This document shows, in pieces, positions 39,818-48,000 of a stretch of 64,000 nucleotides of DNA (the stretch's first letter is position 1; each line of letters opens with the position of its first letter). This DNA comes from Effrenium voratum (taxonomy: Eukaryota > Sar > Dinophyceae > Suessiales > Symbiodiniaceae). Both the position numbers and the translations under genes were made by a program. The notes beneath the pieces were generated by a model. That model searched no databases and was not told where the DNA came from. It saw only the letters and a list, made by a program, of their open reading frames with translations. The DNA lies in assembly GCA_963377175.1 (NCBI GenBank), contig CAUJNA010003771.1:1368087-1432086 (forward strand), read 5' to 3'.

Positions 39818-39846
39818 TATTTCTTTAAATACTTTTTTACAAGAAA
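39818..39846 (-). promoter_or_regulatory. Replication-module promoter motif
   Basis: TTTCTTGTAAAAAAG then TATTTAAAGAAATA on the minus strand, 17 nt before the ATG at 39800, the shortest spacing of the set. Confidence 0.72.
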
Positions 39847-39882
39847 TATTTATTAAAATAAATAAATTTTAATAAATATTAT

Positions 39883-40164
39883 TTATTCAACTGTTATAAT
39901 TTTATATGTTTGTGCCTTATATTTTCTGGGTTTTGTATTCTGTAAATCTTCTGGTTTGTTTTCATAATCAATATATTTTAAATTGATATCTCCGTTTTCT
40001 GCTATCTTGTCTAATTTCTTTCTCCTATTATATCTGATAGCACTTGCTCTCTTGGTTTCCATAAAGTCTTTTTCTACTCGTCTCTTTTGATAATACAATC
40101 TATTATATAGTGCCAGTTGTTCCTTGATTTGTTCTAATGTCATATCTTCAGGTTTAATACTCAT
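39883..40164 (-). CDS. Conserved 93-residue coiled-coil protein
   Basis: Nearly identical to element 1 18960-19241 (MSIKPEDMTLEQIKEQLALY start; only about five residues differ). Basic, helical, no known domain. It has the replication-module promoter motif. Its strong conservation compared with the capsid-module genes suggests either strict constraint or recent exchange of the whole integrase-polymerase block between elements. Confidence 0.86.
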   Translation of the reverse strand: MSIKPEDMTLEQIKEQLALYNRLYYQKRRVEKDFMETKRASAIRYNRRKKLDKIAENGDINLKYIDYENKPEDLQNTKPRKYKAQTYKIITVE

Positions 40165-40190
40165 TATATTATATATTATATTATATTATA

Positions 40191-40218
40191 TATTTCTTTA
40201 AATACATTTTACAAGATT
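40191..40218 (-). promoter_or_regulatory. Replication-module promoter motif
   Basis: ATCTTGTAAAATG then TATTTAAAGAAATA on the minus strand, 26 nt before the ATG at 40164. Confidence 0.72.
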
Positions 40219-40224
40219 TTTAAA

Positions 40225-42315
40225 CTAAATATTTTTATTTTTATTTTTCTTTTTAAAGACTTCGTTCTCCAAATATTCTACGCGATGGATTAGTTTTGAT
40301 AAAGCATCCCAACTAATACAAGCCATTCTGTCATAACACATCGTTAAGTATTCTCCTGAATCATTTACAATATTATATTTAGGATTTGTGTATTGTTGAA
40401 CATCTTGAGCAATCCATCCTAATTCAGTCTTTTTAGTTTTTTGATTTTTAACAAATGTTTTAATCTTAATGTTTTTTACCATATTTATAGTGTCATCTTC
40501 TACATCTTCTATATTATCTTTCAGTCTCTTATCACTACTTAAATTAAATCCATTGAATGATGAAAATTGAGTATCATCCAATTGTAAATATTTAGTGCCA
40601 TCAATATAACTATCAATAGTTGTTGATGCTTCTAATCTTAAAACAGCATCACTATTTAAATGTCTCAAATTGATTTTATGAGCAATTCCAAAAGTCATAT
40701 CACCGTCAATAGTCCAGTCGCCTCGTAATTCGCTATTGCTACCACTATTTAAAATAATTTTATTATCAGCATATGTTGAAGATAATCCAACAACCAAATT
40801 AATAGAGTTTGACGTGTTGCTATTCCTGATTATTAAATCATTTGTATCGACATACATTTCAGCATTATCAATTATTAGTTTTGATGTATTGCCAAATTGA
40901 ACATTGCCACTCGGTGAATTTTGTAATAATAAAGTATTTCCTGATACAGACTGAACTTGGTTGACTTCAACTTTCTTACCAGAAACCATTGTTAAATCGC
41001 CGTTTGTATATACATCACCCAATACATCAACTGGCTTATTGAATATGGTTTTTGATACAGCATTGTCGCACATAAAATATTGGTTAGAAGCATTGGTTAT
41101 ATCTCCGATACTACACGCTACAAAATTAGGATGATGAACATAAAAACCTTGAGTTGCCGCGGGGGTGTGTGTTTCTAAATATGGAGTTAATGCATTGTCT
41201 AAATTATCAATTTTAGTTTTAATATCTGTTGAAAAATCATTATTTGTAAATAAATTACCTTTCATATAAACAGCCCCTTCGAAATATGATGTTCCATGTG
41301 CTTGAGCAAAATTATAAGAAGTATGAACATTACCATTAATCGTAATTCTTGAAGCATTATTAGGTCTTCCAATAATAACATCTCCCGTATTCCATCCTAG
41401 CCATAATCTATAAGGAGTAGCGCCTTCTAACCCCTGGTAAGAGTCTAACTGACAACCTCTTTTAAATTCTAAGCGTTGGTTACTTACAGCATCTTGAATT
41501 CTAAAAATTGGATTAGTATTATCTGTTAAACTAAGTATTAATGGAGAGTTTACCGTTTGCGCAGTTGTGATTGTTTTATCTAACTTTTGTAAATCTGCTG
41601 ATATTAAACTATTAATCGTATTTGAATTTTCAGTTATTAATAAATCTTGTGTAGTGTTGTCTGATACGATTGAAGCAAATGTATTGCTGTATGCAGTATT
41701 TGTATTGAATAAATTAGTATCGTTTGTATATAATGTTGATACATCTGCTAAAATTGTTGATATTGTGTTTCCGTGTCCTGTTATTAGTGAAGAATTTGAA
41801 CTTATATTATTGAAGTTTGAAGTGATTGTATTATTGGAATTTCCTACTAAGAATGTATTAGAACTAATAGTATTGAAGTTTGATGTTATTGTAGCATTTA
41901 AATTACTGATTAAATGTGTATTTGAACTAATGTTATTAAAATTAGAATCAAGTTTAATTGTATTTGCTGATATAGTCGGTAGTATTGAAGTTATGGTTAA
42001 TCCGTGTGCTGTTATATTATTAAGGTTGCTTGTAATTGTTGCGTTTTGATTTACTTGTTCATTAAACATCGTTGTCGAAGTAGCATTTAATTCAGTAATA
42101 TCAAGAATATTAGCATCTATCTTATTTTTTTGTGCTAATATCAGTGCATCAACTTCTTCAATTGTATAACCTCCTCCTAATGCGCCTGCGGTGTCTGATA
42201 ATTCTTGCTTTGTAGCATAAACACTGCTTAAGGTCGATGGTTCTGTTGAATTTATTAATACTAATTCGCTTGCTATAATTCTGCTTGAGCCATCCAATGA
42301 TAATGTTGAAAACAT
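40225..42315 (-). CDS. Trimeric fibre protein with C-terminal peptidase S74-type chaperone
   Basis: An intact 696-residue protein. Residues 1-60 form a unique, perhaps capsid-attaching N-terminus. Residues about 85-240 contain Asn/Thr/Ser coiled-coil repeats (SNFNNISSNTHLISNLNATI). Residues about 250-440 include a block almost identical to element 1 (RLEFKRGCQLDSYQGLEGAT). Residues 441-590 are divergent receptor-like beta structure. Residues 593-690 form the S74-type chaperone, with SSDKRLKDNI (probable autocleavage Ser594), GWIAQDVQ and a C-terminal coiled coil. S74 chaperones fold trimeric fibres and usually cut themselves off. It lies with the penton and zinc-finger genes and is likely the vertex fibre. 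Confidence 0.9.
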   Translation of the reverse strand: MFSTLSLDGSSRIIASELVLINSTEPSTLSSVYATKQELSDTAGALGGGYTIEEVDALILAQKNKIDANILDITELNATSTTMFNEQVNQNATITSNLNNITAHGLTITSILPTISANTIKLDSNFNNISSNTHLISNLNATITSNFNTISSNTFLVGNSNNTITSNFNNISSNSSLITGHGNTISTILADVSTLYTNDTNLFNTNTAYSNTFASIVSDNTTQDLLITENSNTINSLISADLQKLDKTITTAQTVNSPLILSLTDNTNPIFRIQDAVSNQRLEFKRGCQLDSYQGLEGATPYRLWLGWNTGDVIIGRPNNASRITINGNVHTSYNFAQAHGTSYFEGAVYMKGNLFTNNDFSTDIKTKIDNLDNALTPYLETHTPAATQGFYVHHPNFVACSIGDITNASNQYFMCDNAVSKTIFNKPVDVLGDVYTNGDLTMVSGKKVEVNQVQSVSGNTLLLQNSPSGNVQFGNTSKLIIDNAEMYVDTNDLIIRNSNTSNSINLVVGLSSTYADNKIILNSGSNSELRGDWTIDGDMTFGIAHKINLRHLNSDAVLRLEASTTIDSYIDGTKYLQLDDTQFSSFNGFNLSSDKRLKDNIEDVEDDTINMVKNIKIKTFVKNQKTKKTELGWIAQDVQQYTNPKYNIVNDSGEYLTMCYDRMACISWDALSKLIHRVEYLENEVFKKKNKNKNI

Positions 42316-42350
42316 AATTATTATATAGTAGGTTATAAAATAATTATATT

Positions 42351-42902
42351 CTATCTTTTTTTTCCTCTTGAGCCAAATATACCTTTATTTAATGCATTGT
42401 ATTTTTCTTGCTTCTGTCTCAAATATTCATTTTGCAATAATTGGTAATGCTGTGCTATATTTTGTAGCGGGTTTGGAGGCGGTTGTGGTTGCATTCTTCT
42501 TGGGGGCGGTGTGTTCGCTATTATATTATTTTGTTGCTGTTGTTGTGGTGGAACGTATTGCTCTTCTTCTTCGCGATATTCTACCTTTTGGGGCTTTGCT
42601 ATTGGAACTGCTTTTAGTTTAGGTTTTATAGGCTTAGTTTCTAATGGTCCTTGGCAATTGCGCTCGTGGCTGTATCTATATGATTTTAATGTTAAAGTTT
42701 TGGCACATTTTGGACAGGTTATTTTCTTTTCATTGCGTGCTTGAGTTTTTGAGTTGTTTTTAAGTGGTTCTACTGGTTTGGCTTCTGGTGTTGGTTCTAT
42801 TGTTGGTTCTATTTTTTGTGCTTCTTCTTCAATTGGTGGTAATTCATTTACTGGCTCGTCTGCTTCAATTGTATTAGTAATTTCAGGTTCAACTTCTGAC
42901 AT
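42351..42902 (-). CDS. Pro/Gln-rich zinc-finger protein next to penton gene
   Basis: A 183-residue protein. The N-terminus is acidic and Pro-rich. CPKCAKTLTLKSYRYSHERNC (about residues 62-82) is a CxxC...HxxxxC finger corresponding to the one in element 1 15780-16370. A Pro/Gln-rich middle and a basic GSRGKKR tail follow. Positional conservation beside the penton gene suggests a virion or assembly role. No TCTA box is visible. Function unknown. Confidence 0.8.
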   Translation of the reverse strand: MSEVEPEITNTIEADEPVNELPPIEEEAQKIEPTIEPTPEAKPVEPLKNNSKTQARNEKKITCPKCAKTLTLKSYRYSHERNCQGPLETKPIKPKLKAVPIAKPQKVEYREEEEQYVPPQQQQQNNIIANTPPPRRMQPQPPPNPLQNIAQHYQLLQNEYLRQKQEKYNALNKGIFGSRGKKR

Positions 42903-43015
42903 ATATAATATATTATATATTTTGTCTATATTTTTTATATATTTTGTCTATATGGACAAATTGAGAAATATTCATATTATTAATTTGATATTAATATTAA
43001 TAATTAAGGGTTTAT

Positions 43016-43869
43016 TCAATTATCTAATTGAAAGAGAATGCTAAAAGAAATGGGAACGCCATGAAAATCAATTAATTCGTTTCTTGAAGTTGTTATTCTA
43101 AAGTGTAATCTTTTAATATTTTTACCGCCTACATCAATAAAATCTGCATATATGGGCGCTGTAAAATCTGTTATAACTCCGCCAAGTTGTTGATTAATTT
43201 GAACTTTTTTAATTACTGAACTGCTGAAATTATTAGGTGCTGAATATTTATAATCGCTTAATTGTGGACAATTTATGTATATATTCTGAAAAGGAACTAA
43301 ATTAAAGTATCCACTTAACCAAGATGACGCAGGTTCATAGACAATATAATTACTTAATAAATAGTTAATAGATTTTGGTCTTAAATTGTCATATTCAAAC
43401 TGTCCTCTGTTCCATTCACCATTTACATAAGTTTCTAATTCTTCATCTGTAGGTATTTTGATTTTGTAATTTAGAGGGTCATTTAATTTAAGTTCCATTT
43501 TGCGTTCGCTTTGTCCATATACTGTTAAGAATAAATCCGGCACGATATCATTAAATGCCGCGTTTAATTCTGATTGTATTTTAAATGATAATTGATTGGC
43601 ATAATAAATTTCACCGGATACATCAACGGCAGTGCTTCTCAATAATACATTGGAACTATTATACAACATAATATAGAAGCGTTCGTAAAACCCTTTCTCT
43701 GTTGTATAAAACGGAGTGCTGAATGAACACTCTGTCACGAACATTTTTGTTCTTGGTGGAATTTCAAAGTTTTGGTCAAGTTCTATAATAAATCGCTGGT
43801 AGAATTACTTTCTTGCAATCTGTAGGCACTATCAACATAGATTTTTTTATATGTTAATCTATCACTCAT
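43016..43869 (-). pseudogene. Minor capsid (penton-like) protein with one frameshift near the N-terminus
   Basis: A 242-residue frame (43016-43744) covers most of the protein. The element 1 homologue shows that the true start is upstream: ATG at 43867-43869 begins MSDRLTYKKIYVDSAYRLQE, matching its MRFRKLYINSAYRDLN. One base is missing near 43789-43791, in a T-rich stretch, which puts the rest out of phase. Internal features match a single-jelly-roll penton, including NIYINCPQL and KRLHFRITTS near the end. A TCTA box sits 15 nt before the upstream ATG. The shift may be a sequencing error; otherwise translation might start at the internal Met. Confidence 0.82.
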
Positions 43870-43884
43870 AAATATAATATACAA

Positions 43885-43888
43885 TAGA
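43885..43888 (-). promoter_or_regulatory. TCTA box before the penton-like gene
   Basis: TTTCTATTGTATATTAT on the minus strand, 15 nt before the ATG at 43869. It supports that upstream ATG as the real start. Confidence 0.6.
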
Positions 43889-43911
43889 AATTATAATATA
43901 ATTATTATTAT

Positions 43912-44691
43912 ATGATTGGACGACAATTATTATTAGGTGCTATTGAAGGCAGGACGCCTACACAAATGATGGCAGGTGTAGCAAGTGATAAGGCATATAC
44001 GGCAGGTAAGGAATTAATAGAAGATGTATTTTTTAACCATAAAAAGAAATTGGAAGACAAAGTAGGAGGTTTCAATAAACATTTTGATAAGCAAATAATG
44101 AAACATAAAACACGTTATGCCGAAGAAATCAATGTTCAAAATAAAAATAAGATTGATGATGTTAAAGGTTTAGACGCCGCGTATTCAAATGTAAATGGAA
44201 TAACAAGAATAGGCAACACATTATATATTGGCGGAACTGGCGCTAAAAACGGCGCTGGTCATCTTGCTAATGATATAATTTCTGATTTATTCTTTATACC
44301 CACGCGAAATGTTCATTTGAGTGAAAGGTATAAGGATGCAATGGAAGAATTAAGGAAAAATCCAGATGTGAATAGAATTGTTGGACATAGTCTCGCGGGA
44401 GCAGTGGCACGTGAAATAAATAGGAGAAGCGGAAACAGTTATGCTACTACTGTTTATTCATCGCCGTTAATTTCAGGAGCGCATCAACCAAAAGACCCAC
44501 GAAATCTGAAATTTCGTAATCGCGGTGATGTAATCGCGGCATTTGACGACGCGGCAATAACAGGAGAAATAGAAAGCCCTAACTTATTAGATAAACACGG
44601 TTATCAAAATTGGGAAGGGCAGGGACTTACAAGCATAAATCCTACAACAACAATTTCAAATGGATTTGACCCAAATGGGTTTAAAGAATAA
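43912..44691 (+). CDS. Class 3 lipase-like alpha/beta hydrolase
   Basis: A 259-residue protein with a canonical nucleophile elbow, IVGHSLAGAVA (about residues 161-171), a likely acid in RNRGDVIAAFDD and a likely His in DKHGYQNW, in class 3 lipase order. The N-terminal 80 residues are helical and basic, absent from the shorter element 1 protein. It is divergent from the penton gene by 42 nt and heads a rightward run through the MCP. Within this capsid cluster a virion-borne esterase that helps entry or exit through membranes is a reasonable guess. No signal peptide is seen. Confidence 0.87.
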   Translation: MIGRQLLLGAIEGRTPTQMMAGVASDKAYTAGKELIEDVFFNHKKKLEDKVGGFNKHFDKQIMKHKTRYAEEINVQNKNKIDDVKGLDAAYSNVNGITRIGNTLYIGGTGAKNGAGHLANDIISDLFFIPTRNVHLSERYKDAMEELRKNPDVNRIVGHSLAGAVAREINRRSGNSYATTVYSSPLISGAHQPKDPRNLKFRNRGDVIAAFDDAAITGEIESPNLLDKHGYQNWEGQGLTSINPTTTISNGFDPNGFKE

Positions 44692-44712
44692 ATATGTTTA
44701 ATAAGGTAGATA

Positions 44713-45240
44713 ATGACATATTCCACGGCCAAAATTTACAAAATATATAATTCAGTTGATGATGACTTATACATCGGTTCAAGTTGCATCAGTCTGGCAA
44801 ATAGAATGGCTAAACATCGCTATTCGGCACAAAACGAAAAAACAAAGCATTTCAAATTATACTGCAAAATGAATGATATTGGTATTGATAAGTTTTTTAT
44901 ACAACTATTAGAAGAATACCCGTGTGATAATATTGAACAACTACGAAAGCGAGAAGGAGAATACATACAGGAGCTGAAACCGGTTTTAAACACACAAATT
45001 GCAGGTAGAACGCTTCAAGAATGGCGTAAGGATAATGTTGAGAAGAAACGCGCATATGACAAAGAAAGACGAGCGATATTGAGCGACGAGTTGAAGGAAT
45101 ACAGAAAGAAATATTACACAAACAATCGCGAAGACTGGTTGGGCAAGGTCAAATGTGAATGCGGAATGGTGATTTGTAAAAGTAGTCTTGCGCGCCATCA
45201 GAAGCGACAAGTTCATTTAAACGCAATGGAACAACTTTAA
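44713..45240 (+). CDS. GIY-YIG endonuclease with C-terminal zinc finger
   Basis: A 175-residue protein. KIYKIYNSVDDDLYIGSS (about residues 7-24) is the GIY-YIG signature, with an Arg and a Glu (REGEYIQELKPVLN, about 77-90) downstream as expected for catalysis. A basic helical linker then leads to CECGMVICKSSLARHQKRQVH, a CxCG...H...H finger for DNA binding. It is 21 nt after the lipase gene and absent from element 1. Enzymes of this class nick or cut DNA and often move as homing genes; this one could drive invasion or recombination between elements. Confidence 0.9.
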   Translation: MTYSTAKIYKIYNSVDDDLYIGSSCISLANRMAKHRYSAQNEKTKHFKLYCKMNDIGIDKFFIQLLEEYPCDNIEQLRKREGEYIQELKPVLNTQIAGRTLQEWRKDNVEKKRAYDKERRAILSDELKEYRKKYYTNNREDWLGKVKCECGMVICKSSLARHQKRQVHLNAMEQL

Positions 45241-45308
45241 GCATTATTAATATTATTACTTCTACATAATATTAATAATGAAAATAAATATATATATATA
45301 AGTTATAT

Positions 45309-45752
45309 ATGAGTATTGATGCTGAGAAATGGGACAACGATATTGAATATGCTTATAAGAAAATGATAGAGCGAGAGAAAAATAAAGAATACAACATATC
45401 AAATAGTAAATATGAATGTAATTGTGGCAAAGAAGTATTGAATAAGGATAAAGAAGAGCACGAAAGCAATGATTTAAATCATTTATACTACAGAAAAGGT
45501 AATATTGAAGGACTTATAATAGGCACGTATAGTGAAATTATTAATTATGAAAATGAATATTTAAAATTACATCCAGAAAATAACAAAATACATTATACAG
45601 ATTATAGTAGAATTGATTATACCGACTTTTTAAAAGAACAAGAAGAAAAGACAATTCCATTAGATGAAGATGATTTAAGTTATTTGTATAAGTATAGAGA
45701 CGAATTAGAAGATTGTATAAAGCGTATAACTGAACTAACATTATCTCAATAA
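45309..45752 (+). CDS. Acidic protein with CxCG zinc finger
   Basis: A 147-residue, acidic protein containing CNCGKEVLNKDKEEHESNDL followed by NH: the same Cys-X-Cys-Gly...His...His layout as the GIY-YIG finger and the small zinc-finger proteins at 7687 and 51377. The C-terminal part is charged and helical. Absent from element 1. It may derive from the finger of the neighbouring GIY-YIG gene. Function unknown. Confidence 0.78.
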   Translation: MSIDAEKWDNDIEYAYKKMIEREKNKEYNISNSKYECNCGKEVLNKDKEEHESNDLNHLYYRKGNIEGLIIGTYSEIINYENEYLKLHPENNKIHYTDYSRIDYTDFLKEQEEKTIPLDEDDLSYLYKYRDELEDCIKRITELTLSQ

Positions 45753-45763
45753 TATTAATAATA

Positions 45764-45985
45764 ATGTTTAGAAATAAAGACAAGCAAAACAAAATTCCAT
45801 TAGAGAAGAAACTGACAAAAGAACCTACAAAATACGATAAACAATATAAAACATTAGATTATGATACTTTAAAAGATATAGTTGATACAAAAAATAATTA
45901 TCTAATAAATACTATAAAAAATACAACTTCAAACAATTCTACTACAATGCTTCCACATAAGAAAAATATAAAAAATAAAAAATAA
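45764..45985 (+). CDS. Small basic protein preceding the MCP
   Basis: A 73-residue Lys/Asn/Thr-rich protein. YDTLKDIVDTK corresponds to YDDIKKIVEDD of element 1 13903-14124, which also adjoins its MCP gene. It is 24 nt before the MCP start and probably on the same transcript, though the MCP has its own TCTA box inside this spacer. No recognised domain. Confidence 0.72.
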   Translation: MFRNKDKQNKIPLEKKLTKEPTKYDKQYKTLDYDTLKDIVDTKNNYLINTIKNTTSNNSTTMLPHKKNIKNKK

Positions 45986-45987
45986 AA

Positions 45988-45991
45988 TCTA
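45988..45991 (+). promoter_or_regulatory. TCTA box before the MCP
   Basis: AAAATCTATATCATC context, 18 nt before the ATG at 46010. Confidence 0.65.
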
Positions 45992-46009
45992 TATCATCAT
46001 ATATAAGTA

Positions 46010-47611
46010 ATGGATAATATAATTGCAGAAAGTGAAACTACAATGATTAACTCGTTAAATTTTGGACTTCCAGAAACAGCACAATATATCACAGACAGAA
46101 GACACGTTAATTATTTTCCATCGGGTAGTAATGTCTATAATCCAAATGCAGGAAACAAGAATGTTAGATTTCATATTTCAGGTGAAGACAACACATATAT
46201 TGATTTATCAAGTATTCGTTTATTTGCAAATCTTCAAAACACTGACGGAACACGAAGTCATTTTTTACGCCCGTTAGGTAATTTGTCATCCTTCTTCAGT
46301 CGTTATAGATGCACAGTAGGCGGACAACAGGTTCAGGATATTATTGAATACAATAGGCACTGTGAATTGTATAACTCCTTCAAAAGTCAAGATGCCCGAG
46401 ATATGGACGATTTAGAAAGTAGCGCCAATCCTCGATGGGATGATGACTGGCGACACACATATGCTACTGGATTAGCAGAATTTCTTGATGCTAATAATGA
46501 ACGAGGAACTACTGGAACAGCACCAGATGGTGCGTTAGTCGCCGCGGGAGATCATAATAATTGGGGCGATTTAACAGCACGATATACCCGCCATTCAGTT
46601 GCAGGAATACCCGGCGCTAATGGTTATATGAGATTAGGACATAAACCGGTATGTGGACTGTTAGAAAGCAATTATTATCTACCTTTACGATATGCTCCGC
46701 TTGAACTGGAATTTACAATTGTATCGGATGAGCACGTACCAGTAATTACACCATTTGCTACTCGTGATGCAGCGGGGGATTTAATCAACAACACATATAC
46801 TGACAAATACGGCTACTATTTCACAACAGGAGACACCTCAACGCAGTGGGAATTAAATAACGTAATTATAAGAGCCGAGGTAATTCAATTAGACAATACG
46901 GTCAATAATAACATAGTGAAACATTTGTTAGAGGGTCAAAGTTTGAAATTAGTTTTTCCAATGTATCACACTATGACACAATCATTCAACGCGGCAGGAA
47001 ATGAAATTAATATGAATATTGTTAAATCCGCTTCTAAATTAAATGGTTGTTTCATTACATTGTATCGCCCACCAAGAGCAGGAACTGACCCACAAAATAC
47101 TAATTATTACAGACAAGACAACTACATTTACAAGCGATGGAATTATTTTTACAATCCGATGATTAATTCTCGTATTTTTGATGGTCCTGATCCAGATGGA
47201 GCTGATCGCGCGACATACCAAGGAAAGGGCTTTCAAAATTCAGATTTAAACTTAACGTGGCAATTACAAATCAACAACAAGAAATATCCAGAGTTTGAAT
47301 GTCAATCAATGGCAGAAACTGCATATTATTTAAGACGAACATTACACTATTTGAACCCTGACCAAGACGCCTTTAGCATTTCATATAAACGCTACAGAGA
47401 AGACAAGTTCGTTATTGGTATATCGTTTGAGAAAATGGCAGACACTAATTTTACTGGACAGAATACTAAAATGGGAGGTTTACTCGTTTTTAAATTGAAA
47501 GGAAGCAACAGAGCACTGACAGATAATGAAGATGTGCGAGAATTATTTGTGCATATGATTTCGGAGTCTGTTCTGGAATTACGCGAATCCGGAAGCATAA
47601 TTTATGACTAA
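46010..47611 (+). CDS. Major capsid protein (double jelly-roll type)
   Basis: An intact 533-residue protein, a usual length for Polinton-like virus MCPs. It is beta-rich, with NVRFHISGEDNTYIDLSSIR (first jelly roll, from about residue 50), LRPLGNLSSFFSRYR (about 86-100), a central YYLPLRYAPLELEFTI (about 222-237) and a second beta-rich half to residue 533. The first 300 residues align with the truncated capsid-like protein of element 1. It has more GC and more even codon use than neighbours, as often seen for highly expressed capsid genes. Trimers would build the icosahedral shell. Assignment rests on size, fold pattern and cluster with ATPase, penton and fibre. Confidence 0.88.
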   Translation: MDNIIAESETTMINSLNFGLPETAQYITDRRHVNYFPSGSNVYNPNAGNKNVRFHISGEDNTYIDLSSIRLFANLQNTDGTRSHFLRPLGNLSSFFSRYRCTVGGQQVQDIIEYNRHCELYNSFKSQDARDMDDLESSANPRWDDDWRHTYATGLAEFLDANNERGTTGTAPDGALVAAGDHNNWGDLTARYTRHSVAGIPGANGYMRLGHKPVCGLLESNYYLPLRYAPLELEFTIVSDEHVPVITPFATRDAAGDLINNTYTDKYGYYFTTGDTSTQWELNNVIIRAEVIQLDNTVNNNIVKHLLEGQSLKLVFPMYHTMTQSFNAAGNEINMNIVKSASKLNGCFITLYRPPRAGTDPQNTNYYRQDNYIYKRWNYFYNPMINSRIFDGPDPDGADRATYQGKGFQNSDLNLTWQLQINNKKYPEFECQSMAETAYYLRRTLHYLNPDQDAFSISYKRYREDKFVIGISFEKMADTNFTGQNTKMGGLLVFKLKGSNRALTDNEDVRELFVHMISESVLELRESGSIIYD

Positions 47612-47619
47612 AATTAAAA

Positions 47620-47623
47620 TCTA
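47620..47623 (+). promoter_or_regulatory. TCTA box before 47637 gene
   Basis: AAAATCTATGATTAAT context, 13 nt before the ATG. Confidence 0.6.
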
Positions 47624-47636
47624 TGATTAATATATA

Positions 47637-47954
47637 ATGTATAAATTTCATAAACGAAATAACTTAAAAAATAAAGGTAAGATATTCTTACAATCCTCGC
47701 AAATTAAATATAGTCCATTTGATTTAAAAGATAATGAATATCTAAAACACCTACACGAACAAATGAAATTAAGAAATTCACAAGAAGCATCAGTAGCATT
47801 TAGAAAACACATTCAAGAAGGACACGCCAGAGCAAATTATCAAAATGAATTAGACAGATTAACAATGGAACTACATCGCCCAAATCTACCACATTCGACG
47901 AAGGAGCATTTAGAAAAACGAATTAAGGAGCTGGAAAAATTAACATTTACTTAA
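47637..47954 (+). CDS. Small helical protein following the MCP
   Basis: A 105-residue basic, helical protein aligned with the C-terminal half of element 1 16404-16868 (EYLKHLHEQM, then HARANYQNELDRLTMELHRP against DEAQAYFNEIQRLEGEKLRH). Coiled-coil spacing is visible near the end (KEHLEKRIKELEKL). It has its own TCTA box directly after the MCP stop. Possibly a minor virion or scaffold component; the family is not recognised. Confidence 0.78.
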   Translation: MYKFHKRNNLKNKGKIFLQSSQIKYSPFDLKDNEYLKHLHEQMKLRNSQEASVAFRKHIQEGHARANYQNELDRLTMELHRPNLPHSTKEHLEKRIKELEKLTFT

Positions 47955-47978
47955 AATTTATTATAATAATATTAATAA

Positions 47979-47982
47979 TCTA
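47979..47982 (+). promoter_or_regulatory. TCTA box before 48001 gene
   Basis: TAATCTAACTATTATT context, 18 nt before the ATG. Confidence 0.58.
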
Positions 47983-48000
47983 ACTATTATTATAATAAAT

